Shown piece by piece: positions 25,673 through 36,343 of a stretch of 64,000 bases of DNA. The notes under the pieces were generated by a model, which saw nothing but the letters and a program-made list of their open reading frames with translations, was not told where the DNA came from and ran no database searches. This DNA comes from Opeltia flavorubescens (lineage: Eukaryota > Ascomycota > Lecanoromycetes > Teloschistales > Teloschistaceae). The position numbers and the translations under genes are program-made. Positions within the stretch are counted from its first letter, which is position 1. Every line of letters begins with the position of its first letter. The stretch spans positions 957,932 to 1,021,931 of the forward strand of contig KE546968.1 of assembly GCA_000442125.1 (NCBI GenBank). The letters are read 5' to 3'.

Positions 25673-28600
25673 TTCGAATAAATTTTAGCTAAATTCTTTA
25701 AATATTTCTCTAATTTTATAATTGGATTTTAAATCTACTATAACTAATAATTTATTTATTTAATTATCCGCTATAATAGCTAATACCGGAATATATTTAA
25801 TTTTAAAAATAGATTTATAGGATTTAAATAGCTAAAAAAATAAAATATAATTAATAAAAAAAAAAAAAAAAGGAATAAAAAAAGAAGTTGGTCTAATTTA
25901 TTAATTATAGTCTCGATAAATATTATATTATATATATAACGATTATTAAAATAAAAAAAGTTATTATAATTATTCTAACTCGTTATTATATATAATTTAT
26001 ATTTAGAATTTATATTAAATTTAGATTAATAGCTAATTATAAGCTGTTTATTACCTTTTAAACTCTTTAATACTATTTAAAAAACAAAACTATAATAGTA
26101 TTACTATTATTGCACGCGGTATAATAATAGATACAAAATAGTAATTAGTATAGTACTGAATTAATAATAATAATATATAGTTTAACGCTGAATTAAATCG
26201 ATTTAATTATATAATTTAGGATATTCTCTGTACTTTACAAAAACTTAATAGTATAAAAATATTTAAAAAAAACCGGGTATTAATTAAAAAAAATACTAAA
26301 GTTTAAAGATAAAATTTAATAAAAATAAAACTTTAAATAGGTTCGAATCTTATAGAATCTATATTAATTATATAGATCTAGTATTAAAATAGATTTTAAT
26401 AAGAGTATTTATAATTAAATAATATTTTATAAAATTAGAATATTATTAAATAATTAATTAAATATAAAGTTAAATATATTTCTAAATATAAAATAACGCC
26501 GCTAAAGTCGAATTTTTTACGTTAGTACTTCGAAAGAATTCCGTATAAACGGAAATAAAATATTTTTTTCTTTTATTATTTAAAGGAATTTTACTTTCGA
26601 TTATTACTTTTATATTAATATCTATTTTAATATTTACTATAGAAATTTTAGATTAAATTTATATTCTTTTATTTTTATTTAAGTCTCGTATAATTTTATC
26701 GCGTGAAATAGGAGCCGAGTTAAATTATAGGATTTTTGAATTATAGGCGGCTGCTTTTATAATAGTAGTTTTTTTATATATTAGTTATTATTTACTTTTT
26801 AGGACGTCTAAATTTATATTTTAGTCGTTTTTTAATTCTATAGTACCGTTTTTTGATTTTTATTTTTTTACTAGATTTAGAATCGATATTATATCCTTCG
26901 AAATAAAGATATTATATTTAATATAGCTGCTTGTTATATAGTAATACCGTTTTAGCGCGGAAATAGCTCCTATAATAAAAGCGAGGAGGAAGACGAATAT
27001 CCTTCTCGAATCGAGTTAAGATAATTATTAGATATTCCTTTTATAAAGGACTACCTGTAGATTTAAAATATTTAGCTATTTTTTTATTAAATATCTATTA
27101 TAATTAGTTATAGGTAAGATTATCGCCGATAAACTAGAATATATTGCTTATATATAGATATACGGAATTTAGGAACTATTATATTTATAAATTTAAATAC
27201 CTTTTTACAGCTTATAAAGTTATAGAACTATTTTAAAAGATATTTATTTTTTAAAAATATTTAGGAGGATTAATTATTCTAAAATAATTATATAAACTCG
27301 CGAACTAATTTTAATATTATAGCTATTTTCGTTAAATTTTTAATATTATAAAATTTTATAAAACGAGTTTTAAAGCTTTTAATATTTTAAATAAATATAG
27401 CGGTTATAAAAAATAAATTAGTTTAATAGCTACTATTTTATAAATAAACGAGTATAATTAAAAATTAAAATTTCTTTTATATATAATCTAGTAAGCGGTA
27501 AATTATTAGTATCCTACTTTCTTTATCTATAGTATATTAGTCTATAGTCGTCCGGTATTTTATACTATATTATATAATATATCTAGTTAGAAGAATAAAA
27601 TTTTATTTATAAAAAAACGCTTTATAAATATTTTTTTTTTTTCTATATATTTTTTATAAGTTATCCTAGATTATCCGGAATTTTATATAGTATTTTTTAT
27701 TTTTAAAGGAAGAATTTATATTAATAAATACTTTAAATAAATCCTTTTTTTTTAATATTAATATAGGTTTATTTTGATTTACCGAAGCTTTTTCGGTATA
27801 ATACTATAAAATAAGTATTTTAAATATATTATATTTTAATTAAATATAGCCGCTATTTAAATCGATATTTATTACCTAAATCGATCGATAAATACTTATA
27901 GTTAAATAATCTATTATATTATCTAGAGTAAATATCAGCTATTTATTACCCTCTAAACTTTATAAGCGGTAATTAATTAATCTAGTATAGCTTCTCCTAG
28001 TTTATATATAATTATATAAATATAAATAGACGAGTCGTTCTATTTAGATATTACTAGAAACTATTTCGATTTTTATAGTAAGATTCGATTGGTTAAACCT
28101 CGTATCTATTTAATAAAAAAAAATATTTAGTAGCTATAGAATTTATAGAATTTTACCGTAAATATAAATATAATAAAATATAAAATTTTATTTCAATTAA
28201 AAAGGAACTTTATTTATACTAATAAATACTTAATCAATTCAATTTATTTATATACCGATTAGTAATAAACCGATTCTTTTATTTTTATTAAATAATATTA
28301 AAATAGATTATAAAATCCTTTAAAGCGTTTTATAGGTATATAAACGACTATTAGTATTTATATACGTTTTTTATATATAGACTCCGGCCGATAAAACTAT
28401 TTAAAACTTTTAGATATATAAAAATACAGTATTATTTATTTACAGGAATCTATTTTTAAATATTTATATAAATAAATCGTTTAATTAGTTTTAACGCCTT
28501 TAATAATACTATTAGATATAAAAATATAATACTAGCGTTAAATTTTATTTTTCCCGCTATAATATTTAAAGTTTAATTCTATTAATTATTCCTTTAATAG

Positions 28601-31600
28601 AAAGAATACTTATATATATATAGAATTCTATAATTAAGATAAATATCTTTAATAAGGCGAGTAGGAATTATAAAATAGTATTTATTATTATTCTAAAAGT
28701 CTACTTTAAATAATATAATAAAATATATCTCGAAAAAAAGGATTATCTAATTAATAAATAGTATAAAATAGCCGAAAAGACTCTTTAAAAGTATTATTAT
28801 ACTTTTAGGTAATATATTATTTAGAAAACGTGGGATATATTTTTTAAAGGTCGGCCCGATTTATTAATATAAATAGATAAACTTTTTATTTAGATTGTAA
28901 ATTAGCGAAATTATAATTAAAAATAGATTATTATTTAAAATTGCTCTATTTTTAATATTTCGCGTATAAAATTTTAAATAGTATTTATATATAAAACAGC
29001 TCTAATTATTTAATTAAGCTAATTACTGATATAATTCTATTTTATAGAATAATTTAATAATAAAAACTAAATATTAATTAATAAAATATAGTATTTTTCT
29101 AATTTATATTTTTATAGAAATATCGGTAGATTATATCGAATTAATTTTTTTAATATAAAAGTAACCTATATAAATTATAAATAATTAATATATTATAGCG
29201 GTAAAGCGTACTATAAACCGAATATAAAAGTTTTTATATATAAATTTTTAGTAGTTAAATTAAGCAGGTATTTATTTTAATCTAGAAAGTTATAGTATAA
29301 ATACTTCTAAAAAATCCTATTTATAACCTAATAGCGTAACGTATATAAGGAAACCTATATAGTTTTAGCTTAATATAGCGAGATATAATATACGGGCTAT
29401 TATTTAATTAAATACTTTTTAAAACGGTAAATTAAATATATTTATCGATATTTTATAATATTAAATAATAGTTTATTCTTTAAAGATAACCTGAATTTTA
29501 TATCTAATAAAAGAGGCTACTATTTAAAAAATCGCTATATTTTATATAAAATGGCTCCGCTTTTAACGGGAGTTAAAACAAGCTACTATTCTATTATAAA
29601 AACCTAAATTGCGGCTTTAATAAAAGCTATTACCTATAATAGCGCGGTAATATAAATAGAATATTTTATTAAAGAATTCGAAGGTAGTTAAATAGATTAT
29701 ATTTTTTTATTAAAAAAGGATATATTTAAAAAATCCTCTTCGATTAATAAAATTTTTATTTTTTTTAATTCCTTTAATTTTAGAAATATTATAATTATTA
29801 GTATAAAATATAAAAATTTTAAGCTCCGGAGCGATTAGAGAAATAATTTTTTCTAGAATTTAAAAATAACCTTTTTTTAATAAAAGTACGTTTAGTTTAT
29901 TATTATTAGTTTAGCCTATAAATTTAAGTTCGTTTTTATCTTTCCTAAATATTATATCTACCGGATATTATTAGCCTAATAACCGTTTATTGGATTCCGC
30001 GTATACTAGTTATTATACTAGCTTCCAGTTTACTCTACTAAACTTATTCTATTTATTGTACTTTTATTCTTATTAGGCGAAGTATTAATAAATATTCGGA
30101 ATTTTATAAAAAAAGATACGACCGAGTAGTAAATATCGATTTGTTATTATTATATAATAGGCTAATTTAAATTTTAGTATTAATCTTTATATAGATATTA
30201 AATTTATAAATATACCTATTTTATATATAAATCCCGCCTAGATATTAATATTTTAATAATCTAGTTTAATTAATGCTTTAAAGTTTATATAGAATTTATA
30301 GTAAACCTTCCGATTATATTCTAAGAATTTTAATATCGAATTTTACTAGATTTTTTTAATATTCGAAGATTTTAAGATTAAAGATTATAAAGATTTTATA
30401 AAATTTTTTATTAAATATAAATTTTAGTATTTCTATTTTATATATAATTTCGATAGTTAAATTTTTTTAATATACTATTTATCTAGCTACTAGCTAGACT
30501 AGAGTAATCGGTATATATTTTTTTAGCTAGCGTAGTAGGACTTTATTTTTATTAAAAAAACCGATATAAAAATTAATAAATATAAAGTTTTATTTTTATA
30601 TAAAAATATTATTTTTATTAATTAGTAGAATTATATTATAAAAGAATACTTCTATTAATTAAACGAAAACCTCGATAGTTTATAAAAATATATTATTAAT
30701 TTAAGCTTTTTATAAAAAATTATTTATTAAATCGAAACGATTTTATATAGAATTAAACGAGCCTATAGAATCTATAAAATAGAGGTATATATATTTATAC
30801 CTATTATAAACTAAAGAGTTATATTTATAAAAATAAAGGTAATAAATAGTAATAGAGCTATAGGTAGTATTAGTATTATAAATAGTAAAAAAGCTATAAA
30901 TAATAATTAGGACTTTGATTTTAATAAGTATTATAAAAATAATTATTAGATTTTATTCGATCTATAATAGAATTTAGGTTTTTATATAAAGGAAATATAT
31001 TTATTAACCTCCGATATATTTTTATTTAAATATACACTCGAATTATATAGAAATAAATATTAAAGTTTTATTATTAATTTTAATCGAAAGAATATAGTTT
31101 ACTACTAGAAAGTAGTAGATTATAGCTAGAATATTTTAGATATTTTTTACTATAATATAAAAAAGATAGTTTTAAAATATATATAATATTTCGATTAATA
31201 TACTTTTATTATCTTTATTTCTTTTTATCGGATAGAATAAATTATTAATAGTACTCCTTATAATATTAAAAATAACTTTAAACTATTATAATAATCGATT
31301 ATTATCTATAATTTTTATTATTTTTACGAGGTTAAAATAATTTATAATCGTTATATAATCCTTTTAGATAAATTATAGCTAGTTAGTAAATAAATTTCTA
31401 AGAATTACTCTTTTTATTCCCTCGTTAAATTAATACTAAATCCGGTAATTATATAAATACTAGAAATTATTATAAATTAATAGATTAGGTATAATAAAAG
31501 GATTATTTAACCGATAAAGATAAAATAATAAAAAAAATTCTAGATTTACTTCCGTATAAAAAGTATATTAGATCGATCGGTAATATTTTATAAAAAGGTT

Positions 31601-31814
31601 TAGTTCGTTTAATAATAGAAAATTTAAATATTTTTAATAAAAAAACTTAGATAAGCGACTTAATTATTTTATATAAATTATATAAATCTATAAGTGAGAC
31701 CGGATAAAACGGAGCTTATTTACCGACCCGCCCCCGCGGTATTGTCCGGGAGTGTGATCCTCGTAGCTATGATTCTATTAGTGTTTTATACGAAGGAAAA
31801 CACCCATGGACAGA

Positions 31815-31826
31815 TGGCCGAGCTGG
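31815..31826 (+). promoter_or_regulatory. Pol III internal promoter box A
   Basis: TGGCCGAGCTGG matches the tRNA box A consensus TRGYNNARYNGG. It ends exactly where the D-loop insertion begins, so the insertion spares it. Confidence 0.7.
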
Positions 31827-31874
31827 GTGGGTTTCATCACATTTCGATCTCGACAAATATTGATTTGACAGCAG
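31827..31874 (+). other. 48-nt insertion in the tRNA-Leu D-loop
   Basis: The segment begins GTGGGT and ends CAGCAG and sits between G19 of the D-loop and the TTAT that leads into the D-stem. It contains a 5-bp hairpin CAAAT-ATTG-ATTTG at 31854-31867. The exact borders may shift by one or two bases. It could be a second, non-canonical tRNA intron or an inactivating insertion; sequence alone cannot decide. It is not RIP-like in composition. Confidence 0.6.
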
Positions 31875-31893
31875 TTATGGCGCCAGGTTAAGG

Positions 31894-31910
31894 TAACCTT
31901 AATTCTTACA
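31894..31910 (+). other. canonical tRNA-Leu intron, 17 nt
   Basis: It lies between positions 37 and 38, the site used by eukaryotic nuclear tRNA introns. Intron bases CCTTAA (31897-31902) pair perfectly with the loop TTAAGG (31888-31893), giving the anticodon-intron helix expected by the SEN endonuclease. Confidence 0.8.
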
Positions 31911-31932
31911 TCCTGGTCTCGAAAGGGGCGTG

Positions 31933-31943
31933 GGTTCGAGTCC
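31933..31943 (+). promoter_or_regulatory. Pol III internal promoter box B
   Basis: GGTTCGAGTCC matches the consensus GGTTCGANTCC exactly. It is displaced further than usual from box A by the two insertions. Confidence 0.8.
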
Positions 31944-31954
31944 CACTCTGTTCA

Positions 31955-31961
31955 TTTTTTT
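31955..31961 (+). terminator. Pol III terminator, T7
   Basis: Seven T residues follow the discriminator base of the tRNA directly, long enough to terminate Pol III in fungi. Confidence 0.8.
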
Positions 31962-32064
31962 GGTTTTGGCGGTTCATTGCATAAGGAGAAGTTGTAGAGC
32001 CGAATAGAGGAGGACTGGTTTGCTCCAGCCCGCTGAAAGTTTCGTCAACCTCTCTTTCTATCTC

Positions 32065-33451
32065 ATGGAGCTCTATCGCAAGGCAATTAATCTTGCCAGA
32101 ACTCCCTTGCATGCCCGATGGATATCTCCGGTATTACTGGCAGCAGATGCATGCTTCTGTGCTCTCATAATACTCAAGGTTCCATGTGCGTGTCCAAGGA
32201 CCATATACCAGCTGATCAAAGGCTGACGAGCGTTTGTAGACACCGAGATTGACTGGCAAGCGTATATGCAACAGGTCTCGCAGTATCTTGATGGAGAACG
32301 TGATTATACCTTGATCAAAGGAGGCACCGGACCCTTGGTCTATCCAGCGGCCCATGTTTACATTTACAGCATCCTCTACAAGCTTACAGATGGGGGAAAG
32401 AACATCCTATTGGGGCAAGCCATCTTTGCCTGGCTTTATCTGGGTATTTTGACCGTCGTCATGGCATGCTATAGGATGGCCAAAGTGAGCATCCCTCTTG
32501 ATCCCAAAACCATGGCCAGCTGCTAAGACATTGATTTTTGGTCTACAGGCACCTCCTTACCTCTTTCCTCTACTGATCATGTCAAAACGCCTCCACAGCA
32601 TCTTCCTCCTACGTCTCTTCAACGACTGCTTTGCCGTCGCCTTCCTTTTCATCGTCATCTATTCCTACCAGCATCGGATATGGACTGTTGGTAGCGTGGC
32701 ATACTCGTACGGGGTGGGCACGAAGATGAGCCTTTTGCTCGCGGGACCAGCTGTGGGAATAGTGCTGCTGCAAGCGCTCCCCTTAAGACGGGCATTGAAC
32801 GCGGCGTTTCTCATGGCACAGGTTCAGCTGACTATCGCTTGGCCTTTCTTACCTGTCAATCCGATTGGCTACTTCTCCCGAGCTTTCGAATTCTCTAGGC
32901 AGTTTCTCTACAAGTGGACCGTCAATTGGAGGTTTTTGGATGAGAAGACGTTCCTTTCTCGAGGCTTCGCTCTGGCATTAATCACCGCTAATCTTGGCTT
33001 CTTGGCTCTCTTTACTACGACACGTTGGCTGAAACCCTCTCGTCGATCGATTTTGGAATTTATTCCTAGACTATGGAAGGCTCCTCCGCTACTGTTACAA
33101 CAGCAAACCTCGCTTCGTGTCACCCCTTCCTTTGTCATGACATCCATCCTGAGCAGCATGACGATTGGCCTGCTATGTGCACGCACCCTCCATTATCAAT
33201 TTTACTCCTACATTGCTTGGTCAACCCCTTTCTTGTTGTGGCGATCAGGCCTGCATCCAGTTGCCATATATGCCGTTTGGGCTGTTCAAGAATGGGCATG
33301 GAACGTCTATCCAAGCACAGACACAAGCTCCATGATAGTGGTTGGCTGTTTGTTGCTTCAAGTTTTTGGGGTTTGGTGGGGTACTCGAAAAGATGACATG
33401 GATCCAAGCCCTTCAGTTGGAAACGGCCAGCCCCATCAACATGTCCAATGA
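32065..33451 (+). CDS. alg3: Dol-P-Man:Man5GlcNAc2-PP-Dol alpha-1,3-mannosyltransferase
   Basis: Exons are 32065-32185, 32240-32484 and 32549-33451, giving 422 aa, the usual size. The first junction restores KVPYTEIDW and the second [11 protein letters not shown], both conserved in the family. The enzyme adds the first mannose from dolichol-phosphate-mannose to the lipid-linked Man5 oligosaccharide on the lumenal side of the ER, for N-glycosylation. Supporting blocks are [30 protein letters not shown] near the N terminus and [23 protein letters not shown] near the C terminus, with several hydrophobic helices between. I start at the ATG giving MELYRKAI because fungal relatives begin this way. 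The promoter space is very small: only 110 bp separate the tRNA-Leu gene from the start codon. Confidence 0.93.
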
Positions 33452-33481
33452 ACGCAGCCTCATTTCTGTGTATCTCGAGCA

Positions 33482-33949
33482 TCACTCATCGCTATCGGAA
33501 TCGTCACTTGGAGGTATCTTCCCCACGTTGGATTCGTCCTCATCGCTGTCATCTGGGTATGAGGGTTTCTTGACGAATTCCGATGGCCTGTAGGATTATC
33601 AGCATTAATTGCATCAATTGCGCATGGTGAATAACCAGTATGACTGCTTTCGCCATTCCCTCTCATCTCGGACGACGTTGACAATCTCCCCATCCAGCTT
33701 GTTATCACGGTCGGCGAAAGCAGTGGTGTCGATGACGACGTATCCGCCACGCTTGATCCATATCTGAGACCGGAAGCGCGAGGGCAGCTCTGCTAGCAAT
33801 GGCTTTGTATTTGATGGTAGCTCTACCGAATACAAATTTTTGCCCTCCGCTTTCCGGACTCGAGCAATGGCATGATCCTGGTCTAAAGAAGCTGGAGGGG
33901 ACAAGGTTTCTTGTGCTGTTGCTAAAAGGTTGCGCTTTGGACGAGCCAT
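33482..33949 (-). CDS. eIF1A-domain protein, EIF1AD-like
   Basis: Exons are 33636-33949 and 33482-33587, joined at YW-PSEFVKKPSYPDD, giving 139 aa. The first 100 residues form an S1-like OB fold of the eIF1A type (IARVRKAEGKNLYSVELP, RFRSQIWIKRGGYVVID, GEIVNVV). The tail is rich in Asp, Glu and Ser, typical of eukaryotic EIF1AD. The family is nuclear or nucleolar and is linked to ribosome biogenesis; its exact role in fungi is little known. The intron donor GTTATT is weak but needed to reach the conserved PSEF and acidic tail. The gene converges on ALG3 with 30 bp between stop codons. Confidence 0.85.
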
Positions 33950-34402
33950 GAAGGCGCGGGATCAAAATGCTTCTCGAATCCGGATAGAATTTCTTTGGTG
34001 TCGGTGCAATCGGCTAAGGTAAGCCGGCTAAATTCCGCACTTTGCAACCACTGATAATTTCTCCTGAAAAAGGGCCGTCTATCGTATCCGACATGCTGGG
34101 ACAATGTGGGGAATTTTCTCAACATGAACCATGCATTATAAATCACGTCTAAATGCAGTGTCCTCGTGCCATTGGCATACGTTAATCTATAGACCCTTTG
34201 ATAAGCATAATTCAACATCACCACCTCATGACAATTTTCCTTTGACTCATTATCTTCGTTACCATCTCATCATCCTCATACCTGCTACCCTTCTACTTTT
34301 GATTCTCCCAGTGTCTGTTACGCCGTCAATTGGTCAATGCAACATTCTCAATTGACTTAAGCGTACACCTCTCATAACTTAGGCCTTTCTTTCTACGTAA
34401 AT
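33950..34402. other. divergent promoter region EIF1AD-like / MFS transporter
   Basis: This 453-bp gap separates two divergently transcribed genes. A 100-codon minus-strand frame ends at 33,922 and so overlaps the EIF1AD start codon; it has no recognisable domain and I regard it as chance or an upstream ORF. No RNA gene is visible. Confidence 0.5.
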
Positions 34403-35979
34403 ATGACTTCCTCCATCTTTCCAGGTACCCTTTTCAACATCGAGAGTGGACCCCCTCCAGCAGCCGTAAAGAAAGATGCTCAAACCAGGAACCCTCCCCC
34501 AAGGGCTCTTGAGCTTGATGAAATCACTCTCGGAAACAGCTACAAGGGGCCTTCCCAACCTTCCACACCTGGCGTAACACAGACTCCAGTGACTCCTAAC
34601 GAGCTTGAGATGAGCCGACCGCCGACTCCTCAGAATGAGGAAGCGGTGGAAGCTGTGCAGACACTTTATAGCCCGCCGATGAACAAATGGCGTTTCGTCA
34701 GTGCCTGCGGTATGTGTTTTGCCAACGGCCTGAACGACAGCGCTCCCGGAGCTTTGATCCCGTATATGGAAGAGACTTACTCCATTGGCTATGCAATTGT
34801 CTCCTTGATCTTTATAACAAATGTAAGAAGATCGTTGCTCTAGCTCAGACTTGTATTGACTTAATATTCATTGTAGGCTGTCGGGTTCATCAGCGCCGCA
34901 CCTTCCACGCCTCCTCTCGTTGCACGCTTTGGTCGAGCCAGGACATTGATTATCTCCCAGTTGAGTATGATGATTGGCTACATCATGCTCGTTTGCACGC
35001 CTCCGTTCCCCGTGTAAGCATATTCCAAGGGGAGTGTTGCTCATGGAGGAGGCTGATTTCATATGGTAGAGTCGTCCTTTCTTTCCTCTTCATCGGTTTC
35101 GGTGAAGCGGTAAATCTGGCCCTCAACAACACTTTCTGCGCAAACTTAGCCAATTACGCCACAACTCTCGGTCTCTTCCACGGTAGCTACGGTGTTGGTG
35201 GTACCGTCGGCCCGCTCATGGCCACAGCCCTCGTGTCCAATGGTAGGAGATGGTCATCCTTCTACTATATCTCCCTTGGCGTAACATTCCTTAACATGTG
35301 CATGGCCTACTGGGCCTTCCACAAATACGAAACCGATAACCCAGCTCAACACAACGCCCTTTTGCGTACCCCTTCTGGGCAAAAGACATCCAAATCAGAG
35401 CTCCTGCAACAGGCACTGAAAAATAAGACTACTATCCTGGGCTCCTTGTTCATCTTCGCATACCAAGGCGCAGAGGTAAGTATCTCCGGTTGGGTCATCT
35501 CTTTCCTCATCACCTATCGACACGGCGTTCCCTCCCGTGTCGGATACGTCACAGCCGGTTTTTGGGGCGGCATCACAATCGGACGCTTCGTGTTGACACA
35601 TCCAGCACACCGCATCGGCGAGAAGACTGCCGTGGTAGGCCTGATCGTAGGGGCCACACTTTTCCAATTCCTCGTGTGGTTTGTTCCAAACGTCATTGGT
35701 GAGAGTGTGGCAGTAGCTATTGTAGGTCTGCTTTTAGGACCGGTATACCCATGTTCCACGGCTGTATATACAAAGCTATTGGACAATAGTATTCAGATGA
35801 GTAGTCTTGCGATTGTAAGCGCGTTGGGGAGTAGTGGAGGGGCGGTGGCGCCTTTCTTCACAGGACTGCTGGCCCAGGAGGTGGGAACTTGGGTTTTGCA
35901 TCCGATCTGCGTGGGGTTGTTTGTGGGCATGGTGGCGCTTTGGGGGTGTCTACCTAGAATCGGGAAGAAGGAGGAGTAG
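34403..35979 (+). CDS. major facilitator superfamily transporter, BSC6-like
   Basis: Exons are 34403-34822, 34877-35013 and 35070-35979 (488 aa); the junctions read ITN-AVGFISAAPSTPPLVARFGRA and PFPV-VVLSFLFIGFG. A Pro/Thr-rich cytosolic N-terminal tail of about 95 residues precedes the membrane domain, in which roughly a dozen hydrophobic segments can be seen. Motifs include CFANGLNDSAPGALIPYME near the first helix, HGSYGVGGTVGPLMATAL, and in the second half GAEVSISGWVISFLI, GFWGGITIGRF and LGPVYPC. These resemble the fungal Bsc6-type MFS family, related to fucose/glucose-type permeases. The substrate cannot be told from sequence. GTAAGT at 35475 resembles a donor but reading through gives the conserved helix, so I left it unspliced. 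Confidence 0.85.
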
Positions 35980-36343
35980 AGCGTCATTGAGTAATGCCAT
36001 GCCTTGAAGTCTGTCTGATATATGAGGGGGGTATACCGAAATGCGTCTTAGAAGTTGGATTGGCAAGGTGTGGGATAATTTTATGGCTGATGCTCCGAGC
36101 TGAATAATCTAGGGTTTCATTAGTGGGTTATATTCAACAAATGCGACATAGAAGGAATCAAGCTCAGCTTACAAACTCTCTCTTGAACACAGTGCTCGCA
36201 AAGCCAATTCATAGAAAGCAGCAACCAACGTGCTTGCTTTGCGTCGAGTCGTTATTCCGTCAGCTCCGGTTTACGCATTTTATGCGTAGCAGAGGAGAGA
36301 TGTATGTTATTGAGAGCAAATACACCAATCCAAACGAAGTCGG
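35980..36343. other. convergent 3' flanks of MFS and SEN34 genes
   Basis: The 364 bp should contain both 3' UTRs. I see no gene, RNA or repeat. Confidence 0.5.

Larger units (their letters stand above)
9400..31690. repeat. 22 kb AT-rich RIP island of decayed repeats (fossil)
   Basis: For about 22 kb the sequence is made almost wholly of TA, AA/TT and AT words with scattered CG; CA and TG are very rare. This is what RIP produces when it converts CpA to TpA on both strands of duplicated DNA. Stops occur in every frame and no gene survives. The source must have been repeated DNA, most likely transposable elements, but decay is so deep that I cannot assign a family, locate element ends, or count copies. 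The element(s) are broken throughout and old relative to their last RIP-active cycle. The right edge is sharp, at about 31,690, where CA/TG-containing sequence resumes within a few bases. Decayed tandem repeats inside are listed separately. One N lies at 17,748. Confidence 0.9.
31808..31954 (+). tRNA. tRNA-Leu (anticodon AAG), with anticodon-loop intron and an extra D-loop insertion
   Basis: The acceptor strands GGACAGA (31808-31814) and TCTGTTC (31947-31953) pair over 7 bp with one G-U. The D-stem GCC/GGC, anticodon stem CCAGG (31883-31887)/CCTGG (31912-31916), a long variable arm typical of Leu tRNA, and the T-arm GTGGG-TTCGAGT-CCCAC are all complete. The loop reads TT-AAG-G, giving anticodon AAG, which decodes CUU and, through inosine, other CUN codons. 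A 17-nt intron follows position 37. A further 48 nt interrupts the D-loop. Removing both leaves 82 nt, the normal length of a Leu tRNA. Box A, box B and a T7 terminator are intact, which argues against a simple pseudogene. It lies 118 bp right of the RIP island and 110 bp upstream of the ALG3 start codon, on the same strand. Confidence 0.85.

Noticed and set aside
9400-31690. Assigning the island to a named transposon or LTR family
   Set aside because: No terminal repeats, target duplications or protein motifs can be read with confidence after RIP, so any family name would be guesswork.
9400-31690. The island as a centromere
   Set aside because: AT-richness and RIP fit a centromere core but equally a simple repeat graveyard; nothing in sequence alone separates them.
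31694-31891. 65-codon plus-strand frame between island and tRNA
   Set aside because: It overlaps the tRNA-Leu gene, has no recognised protein and is short enough to be chance.
33922-34224. 100-codon minus-strand frame upstream of the EIF1AD-like gene
   Set aside because: It overlaps the EIF1AD start codon in another frame and shows no domain; probably chance or an upstream ORF.
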